Origin: Pseudomonas putida
Lineage (GTDB): Bacteria; Pseudomonadota; Gammaproteobacteria; Pseudomonadales; Pseudomonadaceae
Direction of reading: 5' to 3'
NCBI RefSeq assembly: GCF_028682395.1
Contig: NZ_JANHLC010000011.1
Location: 1 to 64,000, forward strand
Length of the DNA: 64,000 nt
Made by a program: the position numbers and the translations under genes. Positions 21,973 to 28,607 of the stretch are shown piece by piece (the first letter of the stretch is position 1; every line of letters starts with the position of its first letter). Below the pieces are notes generated by a model, which saw nothing but the letters and a program-made list of their open reading frames with translations, searched no databases and was not told the origin of the DNA.

Positions 21973-21999
21973 AAAAAGCCCCGTCGCAAGACAGGGCTT
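21973..21999 (-). terminator. rpmA rho-independent terminator
   Basis: A stem pairing aagccc(c)gtc with gac(a)gggctt, one internal mismatch and a gcaa loop, is followed by TTTTT on the minus strand, 17 nt after the rpmA stop. Confidence 0.75.
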
Positions 22000-22016
22000 C
22001 TCCAGCACTCTCGCGA

Positions 22017-22274
22017 TTAAGCCGCGATAACGCTCACGTAACGACGACCGAAGGCGCCTTTTACTTCAAACTTGATCACGCCTTCGACTTTAGCGAAGAG
22101 AGTGTGATCTTTACCCATGCCAACGCCATAACCGGCGTGGAATTGGGTGCCGCGCTGACGCACGATGATGTTGCCCGCTTTGATAGCCTGGCCGCCATAC
22201 ATCTTCACGCCAAGGCGTTTGGCTTCTGAGTCGCGACCGTTACGGGTACTACCACCAGCTTTTTTGTGTGCCAT
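22017..22274 (-). CDS. rpmA: 50S ribosomal protein L27
   Basis: This 85-residue protein begins [23 protein letters not shown], the L27 signature, and contains the IIVRQRGT and KDHTLFA blocks. It is 34 nt downstream of rplU and co-transcribed with it. Confidence 0.98.
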   Translation of the reverse strand: MAHKKAGGSTRNGRDSEAKRLGVKMYGGQAIKAGNIIVRQRGTQFHAGYGVGMGKDHTLFAKVEGVIKFEVKGAFGRRYVSVIAA

Positions 22275-22308
22275 GAGTCAATTCTCCTAGTGAGGAATTA
22301 GGCTGAAA

Positions 22309-22623
22309 TTACGCCTGAATACCGGTGATTTTGATCTCGGTGTACCACTGGCGGTGGCCCATACGCTTCATGTGGTGCTTACGGCGACGGAACTTGATGA
22401 TGCGGACTTTATCGTGACGACCTTGGGAGATCACTTCAGCCACAACGGTAGCACCAGCAACAACTGGAGCGCCGATATTCACGTCGTCGCCATTGGCAAC
22501 CAACAGAACGCGATCAAAGGTAACGGATTCGCCGGTAGCGACTTCCAGTTTTTCGATCTTCAGGTATTCACCCGGGGCGACCTTGTATTGCTTGCCACCA
22601 GTAACGATTACTGCATAAGACAT
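22309..22623 (-). CDS. rplU: 50S ribosomal protein L21
   Basis: This 104-residue protein begins [20 protein letters not shown] and contains the L21 signature [15 protein letters not shown] followed by YTEIKITGI. The start at 22623 is the conserved one; the longer open frame upstream is not. The 263-nt gap to ispB holds the divergent promoters of both. Confidence 0.98.
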   Translation of the reverse strand: MSYAVIVTGGKQYKVAPGEYLKIEKLEVATGESVTFDRVLLVANGDDVNIGAPVVAGATVVAEVISQGRHDKVRIIKFRRRKHHMKRMGHRQWYTEIKITGIQA

Positions 22624-22886
22624 GGTATTTCTCCGATAATCCTGCTCACCCAGCGCTTTATAGGTAAAGGTATTGGCTGGCATGGCTGCATGGGGCTGGA
22701 ACGGCCCAAGTGCAATTGCGTAAGGCAGGTGCTGCCCAGGAAGTTCAGGGTGCGCGATTGTACGCAAGGCCTACGGGCGATGCAAGTGCCGCCCGGTAGC
22801 CTCGCCCGGCCGGCGGCCACTTACCTTGACAGGCACATACCTGGCACCTAGCATGCCGCGCAATCCTTCTGGAGCACCTGTCGCTG

Positions 22887-23855
22887 ATGCAACCCCAAGC
22901 TTTCTACCGCGCGGTGGCGGACGATTTTAGCGCCGTCGACGACATCATCAAGAAACAACTGACGTCGCGCGTGCCGCTAGTCTCGAAAATCGGCGACTAC
23001 ATTACCTCGGCCGGTGGCAAACGCCTGCGCCCGCTTCTTGTCCTGCTGTGTGGCAAGGCCCTGGGCCGCGAAGGCGATGATCTGCGCCTGCTGGCCGCGA
23101 CCATCGAGTTCCTGCACACCGCCACGCTGCTGCATGACGACGTTGTCGACATGTCCGGTATGCGCCGCGGCCGCTCCACAGCCAATGCCATGTGGGGCAA
23201 TGCGCCCAGCGTTCTGGTTGGCGACTTCCTGTACTCGCGCTCCTTTGAAATGATGGTCGAACTGGGCTCCATGCCCGTGATGAAGATCCTTTCCCAGGCC
23301 ACGCGCATCATCGCCGAAGGCGAAGTCCTGCAATTGTCCAAGGTCCGCGACGCGAGCACCACCGAAGAGACCTATATGGAAGTCATCCGCGGCAAGACCG
23401 CGATGCTCTTCGAGGCCTCGACCCACAGCGCCGCGGCCCTGTGCGGCGCCACGCCGGAACAGGCCGAGGCCCTGCGCACCTTTGGCGATCACCTGGGGGT
23501 CGCCTTCCAGCTGGTTGACGACCTGCTTGACTACCGCGGCGACGCCGAGACCCTGGGCAAGAACGTCGGCGATGACCTGGCCGAAGGCAAGCCGACCCTG
23601 CCGCTGATCTACACCATGCGTGAAGGCACTGCCGAACAAGCGGCACTGGTTCGCCAGGCGATCCAGAAAGGCGGGATCGAAGACCTGGAAAGCATTCGCG
23701 CCGCCGTTGAAGCGTCCGGCTCCCTGGACTACACCGCTCAACTGGCCCGCGACTACGTTGCCCGCGCCATTGCCTGCCTGGAAGCCCTGCCGCCGAGCGA
23801 ATATCGCGATGCGCTGGTGGAACTGAGCGAGTTCGCAGTCGCCAGAACGCATTAA
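22887..23855 (+). CDS. ispB: Octaprenyl/nonaprenyl diphosphate synthase
   Basis: This long-chain all-trans polyprenyl synthase has 322 residues and makes the ubiquinone side chain (UQ-9 in Pseudomonas). The first Asp-rich motif is LLHDDVVD and the second is LVDDLLDY. The GGKRLRPLLVLL substrate motif is present. It is divergent from rplU, the usual arrangement, and is followed by a small hairpin at 23908-23928. Confidence 0.95.
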   Translation: MQPQAFYRAVADDFSAVDDIIKKQLTSRVPLVSKIGDYITSAGGKRLRPLLVLLCGKALGREGDDLRLLAATIEFLHTATLLHDDVVDMSGMRRGRSTANAMWGNAPSVLVGDFLYSRSFEMMVELGSMPVMKILSQATRIIAEGEVLQLSKVRDASTTEETYMEVIRGKTAMLFEASTHSAAALCGATPEQAEALRTFGDHLGVAFQLVDDLLDYRGDAETLGKNVGDDLAEGKPTLPLIYTMREGTAEQAALVRQAIQKGGIEDLESIRAAVEASGSLDYTAQLARDYVARAIACLEALPPSEYRDALVELSEFAVARTH

Positions 23856-23907
23856 GGCAGCAGCACGCTTCAGGTTGCACACCTCAAGCCCCAGTAGCTT
23901 GTCATTC

Positions 23908-23928
23908 AAGCCCGCGCCCAGCGGGCTT
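23908..23928 (+). terminator. Hairpin after ispB
   Basis: The stem aagcccgc / gcgggctt has a 5-nt loop but no T-run. It probably ends or stabilises the ispB transcript and lies just ahead of a TATAAT (23938-23943) that could be the -10 of the next gene. Confidence 0.45.
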
Positions 23929-23937
23929 AAAACCCTA

Positions 23938-23943
23938 TATAAT
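23938..23943 (+). promoter_or_regulatory. Candidate -10 element of the yjdM-like gene
   Basis: This is an exact TATAAT 37 nt before the GTG start. No good -35 lies 16-18 nt upstream because the ispB hairpin occupies that stretch, so the assignment is tentative. Confidence 0.4.
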
Positions 23944-23979
23944 GTGCGCTTTTAGCCTTCCCAAAACCGAGGAGCTTTA

Positions 23980-24321
23980 GTGAGCACGTTGCCACCCTGC
24001 CCGAAATGCAATTCCGAATACACCTACGAAGACGGCGCTCAGCTGATCTGCCCGGAGTGCGCCCACGAGTGGTCTGCCACTGGCGAAGCAGAAGCCGTCA
24101 GCGACGACACCGTGAAGAAAGACTCTGTCGGTAATGTGCTGCAGGACGGCGATACCATCACCGTGATCAAGGACCTGAAGGTCAAGGGCACGTCCCTGGT
24201 GGTCAAGGTCGGCACCAAGGTCAAGAACATCCGCCTGTGCGATGGCGACCACGATATCGATTGCAAGATCGACGGTATCGGCCCGATGAAACTCAAATCC
24301 GAGTTCGTCCGCAAAGTCTGA
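23980..24321 (+). CDS. yjdM: YjdM/PhnA-family zinc-ribbon protein
   Basis: This 113-residue protein has an N-terminal zinc ribbon (CPKC ... CPEC) followed by the PhnA domain, with [15 protein letters not shown] and GTKVKNIRL. The start is GTG with GAGGAG five nt upstream. The family was once called alkylphosphonate uptake protein PhnA, but that role is not supported. No phosphonate genes are near. Confidence 0.9.
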   Translation: MSTLPPCPKCNSEYTYEDGAQLICPECAHEWSATGEAEAVSDDTVKKDSVGNVLQDGDTITVIKDLKVKGTSLVVKVGTKVKNIRLCDGDHDIDCKIDGIGPMKLKSEFVRKV

Positions 24322-24458
24322 TTCCCCCGCCATCCCGCGCGCTCTGCGCGGGATGCACCCAGTCAACAGCGCAGTAGCAAAACGCCAGTCAGGTTGACCG
24401 CAAGCAAATCCCACACAGAAAAATGCCAAATCCGCCAATAGGCACTTGCTATTCTTTG

Positions 24459-24477
24459 AATAAGAATTATTCTCATT
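24459..24477. promoter_or_regulatory. Fur box upstream of the PA4570-like gene
   Basis: The 19 bases aataagaattattctcatt form a 9-1-9 palindrome with one mismatch and closely follow the Fur pattern AATGATAAT-N-ATTATCATT. The site lies 27 nt before the start codon of the next gene, in the position of a promoter or transcription start, so iron repression is likely. Confidence 0.75.
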
Positions 24478-24503
24478 GAAACCCCATCAAGGAGAGCAAA
24501 CCC

Positions 24504-24761
24504 ATGACGTATTTGATCGATGCCTGGCTGGACCGGCCACACCCGTACTTGCGCATCCTGCATCGCGAAACCGGGGAAGTCTGTGCGGTATTGGAAGAAG
24601 AAGCACTCAACGAGCTACAGGATCAAGGCGATCTGGATGTCAGCAGCCTGAGCTCCAGCGAACCCCTGGTCCTCAAGGAGTTGGTGCGTAACCTGTTTCT
24701 TTTCTGCTATGCCCGGGCATTGCGTCCGGTGGGGGAGCTGAATTCAAAACTTCAGGTATGA
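24504..24761 (+). CDS. PA4570-like small protein, iron-regulated
   Basis: This 85-residue acidic cytosolic protein has no signal peptide. It contains an N-terminal conserved block (MTYLIDAWLDRPHPYLRILH) and a helical C-terminal half (LVLKELVRNLFLFCYARAL). An AAGGAGAG ribosome-binding site precedes the ATG. It lies in the slot of P. aeruginosa PA4570, just past ispB, and I recall that gene as iron-responsive. No function is known to me. The Fur box makes expression under iron limitation the best guess. Confidence 0.8.
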   Translation: MTYLIDAWLDRPHPYLRILHRETGEVCAVLEEEALNELQDQGDLDVSSLSSSEPLVLKELVRNLFLFCYARALRPVGELNSKLQV

Positions 24762-24778
24762 GGGAGCCACAACACCCT

Positions 24779-24857
24779 GTAGAAGCGAGCGCGCCGACAC
24801 GCCGGTCAAGACGACCGACAGCGCTGCTCTTGCGAGCCTGGCGCGTCTCGCTCCTAC
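24779..24857. repeat. Long REP/BOX-like palindrome
   Basis: Imperfect outer arms of about 17 nt (gtagaagcgagcgcgcc and ggcgcgtctcgctcctac) enclose a spacer of about 44 nt holding a smaller palindrome. It resembles a paired REP element and lies between the convergent PA4570-like gene and fklB, where it could act as a bidirectional transcription stop. Confidence 0.65.
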
Positions 24858-24870
24858 AAGGCCTCAAGCA

Positions 24871-25488
24871 TTACAGAACGTCGAGCAGCTCGACGTCGAA
24901 TACCAGTACGCTGTGCGGCGGAATGCTACCAACACCCTGAGCACCGTAAGCCAGTTCGCTCGGCACATACAGACGCCATTTGCTACCGGCGTTCATCAGT
25001 TGCAGGGCTTCAGTCCAGCCAGCAATCACGCCGCCTACCGGGAATTCAGCCGGCTGGCCACGCTCGTACGAGCTGTCGAACACAGTGCCGTCGATCAGCG
25101 TGCCGTGGTAGTGAGTGCGCACACTGTCTTCACGCGATGGCTTGGCGCCTTCGCCAGCGGTCAGCACTTCGAACTGCAGGCCGGAAGCCAGAGTGGTGAT
25201 GCCTTCACGCTTGGCGTTGTCAGCCAGGAAAGCCAGGCCAGCGCCTGCCGCAGCTTCAGCCTTGGCAGCGGCTTCGGCTTGCATGATTTCACGGATAACC
25301 TTGAAGCTCGCGGACATTTCTTCCTGGCCGACGCGGCTTTCCTTGCCATTGAAGGCATCAGTCAGGCCTGCCAGGATCGCGTCCAGGTTGACGCCCGGTG
25401 GCGGGTTGTCACGCAGCTGGTCACCCAGCTGACGGCCAATGCCGTAGCTGACGCGGGTTTCGTCGGTGGACAGGTTTACTTCGGACAT
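24871..25488 (-). CDS. fklB: FKBP-type peptidyl-prolyl isomerase FklB
   Basis: This 205-residue protein has an N-terminal helical dimerisation domain (about 1-95), including RVSYGIGRQLGDQL and LDAILAGLTDAF. A C-terminal FKBP domain follows, with VRTHYHGTLIDGTVFDSSYERGQPAEF, GVIAGWTEALQLM and LAYGAQGVGSIPPHSVLVFDVELL. No signal peptide is visible, so it is FklB-like (FKBP22) and probably cytoplasmic or poorly exported. Confidence 0.92.
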   Translation of the reverse strand: MSEVNLSTDETRVSYGIGRQLGDQLRDNPPPGVNLDAILAGLTDAFNGKESRVGQEEMSASFKVIREIMQAEAAAKAEAAAGAGLAFLADNAKREGITTLASGLQFEVLTAGEGAKPSREDSVRTHYHGTLIDGTVFDSSYERGQPAEFPVGGVIAGWTEALQLMNAGSKWRLYVPSELAYGAQGVGSIPPHSVLVFDVELLDVL

Positions 25489-25649
25489 CGTGCTGCTCCG
25501 CTGTGGGGCGACAAACTATCGTGCGTAAACGACAGCCTTCTAGCCGCCCAGAACCAAAAAGGGCGAGCAGACTAGCATAGAAGCTTTGTCAGACAGAATC
25601 GCAAGCGCGCAGCCCGCCTGGCACGGCGGGCGCACCGGGGCGTTAGGCG

Positions 25650-26138
25650 TCAGTGCTTGGTCAGCTTGTCCAGGTAACCCATGGCAAAGGCCGAAACCAC
25701 GAACGTCATATGGATGATCACGTACCACATCAGGTATTGCGGCTCGATGTTCTTCGCATCCATGAAGACCCGCAGCAGATGGATCGAGGAGATCGCAACG
25801 ATGGAAGCGGCTACTTTCATTTTCAGCGACGAGGAGTCCATCTTGCCCAGCCAGCTGAGCTTTTCCTTGTCTTCATCAATATCGAGCTGAGAGACGAAGT
25901 TTTCGTAGCCGGAAATCATCACCATCACCAGCAACCCGCCGACCAGTGCCATGTCGATCAGCGACAGCAGTACCAGGATCAGATCCGACTCGGCCATGGC
26001 AAAGACGTTGGGGATAACGTGGAGCACTTCCTGGAAAAACTTCAGCGCCAGGGCCAGAAGCCCCAATGACAGGCCAAAGTAGATAGGCGCCAGCAACCAG
26101 CGCGAGGCGTACATCGCATTTTCGATAAAACGTTCCAT
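25650..26138 (-). CDS. YqhA-family (UPF0114) inner-membrane protein
   Basis: This 162-residue protein has about four membrane segments. It shows the UPF0114/TIGR00645 blocks [55 protein letters not shown] and [27 protein letters not shown]. The function is unknown. It has a 121-nt divergent spacer with the next lipoprotein gene. A 7-bp GC hairpin at 25612-25631 lies downstream of it without a T-run. Confidence 0.88.
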   Translation of the reverse strand: MERFIENAMYASRWLLAPIYFGLSLGLLALALKFFQEVLHVIPNVFAMAESDLILVLLSLIDMALVGGLLVMVMISGYENFVSQLDIDEDKEKLSWLGKMDSSSLKMKVAASIVAISSIHLLRVFMDAKNIEPQYLMWYVIIHMTFVVSAFAMGYLDKLTKH

Positions 26139-26259
26139 TGCATCTCACAGAAGGGCGGAAAATGGCGGCGAGTATACCAGTGGTAAACCCAAGGGAAAAA
26201 ACCCGATACCAGTGCTAGTGTCGCAGGAGGCCAATTGATTTCGGGACGGAAAAACCTCC

Positions 26260-28086
26260 ATGGACGTGCAACGCGCCTTCGGCTTTCTCTCACTCCTGCC
26301 CCTGCTTTTGCTGGGCGGCTGCTCACCGGACGAGCCACCGAAGCAGGCCAGCCTGCAGGAAAGAACCAGCCAGTTCGAAAAGACCCTGGAGTCCATCCAG
26401 GATCCCACGCTCAAGGACGCGGTAGCTGACCTCGGCGGCTCCCTGCTACTGCTGGAACGTGCGCACACCAAGCTCCAGGGCATGCCACTCCACACTCGCT
26501 ACGGCGAAGACGCCCTCGCCCTGCTCAGGCACTACCCCGATCCGCAGGCCATGGCACACGCCTATATCGATGGCCTGTTCGTGCTGCGCAAGCGTTCCAG
26601 CTCCGACTACCTGACCGATCTGCAACCGGTGTTTCCCTTTGCTCTGGACCAGCCTGACGAACTCGCGCTGCCGCAAAAGCTCGATTGGCTATCAGTAACA
26701 CTCAGTAATAAACAAACGGTGAGCTTCGCGCCGGAATGGTCAGAAACCGATCCCGGCATTCAACTCAGCCCGACCAGTTCAAATCTGACCAACCCAAACG
26801 ACCTGACCATCACCTACCCCTTTATCGAAGGAATCGAGGTCGAGAACCGCCAGCAGCCTCAACCCAAGATCCTGCACGGCAAGATCGAAGTGATTGTGCC
26901 TGCCAGGGTGGTGACCTTCACCCTCTCGCACAGCGATATCGGCCAGATCCGGAGCCAGGGCAATATCCAGGTCAGGCTGCTGGGCCTGGAGCAGAACCAG
27001 GCCCGCCTGGAGTTGATTGATACCCCCAAGCCGGCTCCCGAACTGGCCGATAGCCGCCTGACGCCCATGCTGGTGCAAGCACGCGACACGAGCGGGCAAT
27101 GGTTGTCGCGGGCCGGCTCAATTAATGAAAGCCCCGAGCAACTGGCGTTCTACAGGCAGCAATTAGGCGAAATGCTTGAACAGAAAAGCTGGAGCCTGGA
27201 CCTGGAAAAGCGTCTGAATGACGAGCAGCGCGCCTTCGACCAACCGCCGCACTACTACACCCAGGTCTATTTCAACGGGCAGATCGACCAGCTGGAAGTC
27301 AGCGTCCTGGATTTCTCGACGGTCAGCGTGGTGCGCAAAGACCTCGATCTACCCGTGCGCCAGTTCGACCCGACGACCACCGACAAGGACATCCAGCCAC
27401 TGGACCTGCCCGTAACCGTATACGACGAGCAAGCCGGCCAATACCTACGTGACGCGGACCTGGAGCCCGAGCAATTGCGCAAAAATGTACGGATCATCCA
27501 GTCCGTACAGGATGCCAGTGCCGCGCGGATCGAATTCGAACACCTCAGAACCTTCAACGATGAACTGATCGGCAGCAGCATCGAGCCCGGCGATGCGCCG
27601 CTGACCTTCTTCACCGCCAATGCCCAGGGCCAGCGCGGCGCCCCCATCGAACTGCCCTCCCAGGCTTTCGATATCGAGCCGCTGCACGGACGGATCACCT
27701 ACGACCTCAACCTCTTCCCGGACACACCCGCCTACGCTGTCGGCAGCATGCCCATGTTCCTAGCCGTGATCGAAAAAGCCGCCATCGCGGGCAACGCGCT
27801 GCCCAAGGGACTGGCGCTCAAAGGCAATGCGCTGATCGTCGACCAGCGCCTGTTTCCCGCCGATTCCTGGCGTTTTTACGCCAAGGATGGGAGCGGGCAC
27901 TACCTCAAGGAGATTCTTGCCGTCAGCCACCTGGCCAGCCAGGACGGCCCAGCGGTTTTCAACGTGCATTACTTCTACGGCCAGCCCGACAACCTGGAAA
28001 GCTATCAACGCACGGAACTACAAACCGTCGAGTACGGCTTCGAGATCAAGCTCGACAAACCCGAGTCCCATGCGGCTGCCCAGTGA
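26260..28086 (+). CDS. Large lipoprotein of unknown function
   Basis: I do not recognise this 608-residue protein. It begins with a lipoprotein signal (hydrophobic residues 7-18, lipobox LLGGC with Cys21, Ser at +2, so outer-membrane sorting is expected). Residues 25-110 look helical (ERTSQFEKTLESI, LGGSLLLLERAHTKL). The remainder is rich in beta-type alternation with no Cys and no enzyme motif that I can name. Part of it reads like repeated Ig-like or sandwich segments. The ribosome-binding site is poor (about ten nt away), and a GTG two codons later is an alternative start. It is followed by a convergent hypothetical gene 8 nt later, so it is monocistronic. Confidence 0.8.
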   Translation: MDVQRAFGFLSLLPLLLLGGCSPDEPPKQASLQERTSQFEKTLESIQDPTLKDAVADLGGSLLLLERAHTKLQGMPLHTRYGEDALALLRHYPDPQAMAHAYIDGLFVLRKRSSSDYLTDLQPVFPFALDQPDELALPQKLDWLSVTLSNKQTVSFAPEWSETDPGIQLSPTSSNLTNPNDLTITYPFIEGIEVENRQQPQPKILHGKIEVIVPARVVTFTLSHSDIGQIRSQGNIQVRLLGLEQNQARLELIDTPKPAPELADSRLTPMLVQARDTSGQWLSRAGSINESPEQLAFYRQQLGEMLEQKSWSLDLEKRLNDEQRAFDQPPHYYTQVYFNGQIDQLEVSVLDFSTVSVVRKDLDLPVRQFDPTTTDKDIQPLDLPVTVYDEQAGQYLRDADLEPEQLRKNVRIIQSVQDASAARIEFEHLRTFNDELIGSSIEPGDAPLTFFTANAQGQRGAPIELPSQAFDIEPLHGRITYDLNLFPDTPAYAVGSMPMFLAVIEKAAIAGNALPKGLALKGNALIVDQRLFPADSWRFYAKDGSGHYLKEILAVSHLASQDGPAVFNVHYFYGQPDNLESYQRTELQTVEYGFEIKLDKPESHAAAQ

Positions 28087-28094
28087 CCGTTCCT

Positions 28095-28415
28095 TCAGTG
28101 CCCGGCGTGCTGGCCACGGCCGCCGTTGATCTGGCGCAGCTGTGCCTGCAAATGCAAGCACCAGATCTGCGGGTCATCAGCCAGCTCATAGCCGTGCAAC
28201 GTCAGGCTCTGGACGATTGACTCGAGGATCGACTCGGCAGCGAAAGGCCCAGGAAACGGACCCTGGGACTTGATGGCGGAAGGTTGCTCGCCGGCCATTC
28301 CGGCGGCGAAGAGCAAGGTCCACATACCGGTATCGCCAGCTAACGGGCGGATACTGCACTCGATACGGGTGACCAGACCCAGGCATTGACGGGTAAGACA
28401 AAGGCTGCGCGGCAT
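28095..28415 (-). CDS. Conserved hypothetical protein, 106 aa
   Basis: No domain is recognised. It has no signal peptide or membrane segment, three Cys (two in the first eleven residues, CLTRQC), and a motif-like stretch GPFPGPFAAESILESIVQSL. GAGGG lies about eight nt before the ATG. The sequence is of ordinary Pseudomonas composition and resembles hypothetical proteins I recall from other Pseudomonas genomes. The 192 nt upstream hold its promoter and the end of the protease gene. Confidence 0.65.
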   Translation of the reverse strand: MPRSLCLTRQCLGLVTRIECSIRPLAGDTGMWTLLFAAGMAGEQPSAIKSQGPFPGPFAAESILESIVQSLTLHGYELADDPQIWCLHLQAQLRQINGGRGQHAGH

Positions 28416-28567
28416 GGCGGCGACCCTCGGTAGATCCTGTGTTCAGCCTCCGACGGGAGGTTGCATCGTTCCTGTGACTACAGTGGGGTGTCCTTGCCCT
28501 GAGAATAGAAGAAATCCACAGGAAGCAAGCCGCCCAGGCGCCCAATGGTCATCCGGCACCAAGCCAC

Positions 28568-28593
28568 GCAGGCGTGCCGGGCGGCACGCCTGC
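28568..28593 (-). terminator. Hairpin after the LonB-like protease gene
   Basis: A perfect 11-bp stem (gcaggcgtgcc / ggcacgcctgc) with a 4-nt loop lies 15 nt past the stop on the minus strand. It has no T-run, so it is a terminator by position only. Confidence 0.5.
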
Positions 28594-28607
28594 GCGAAAC
28601 AGCCGCC

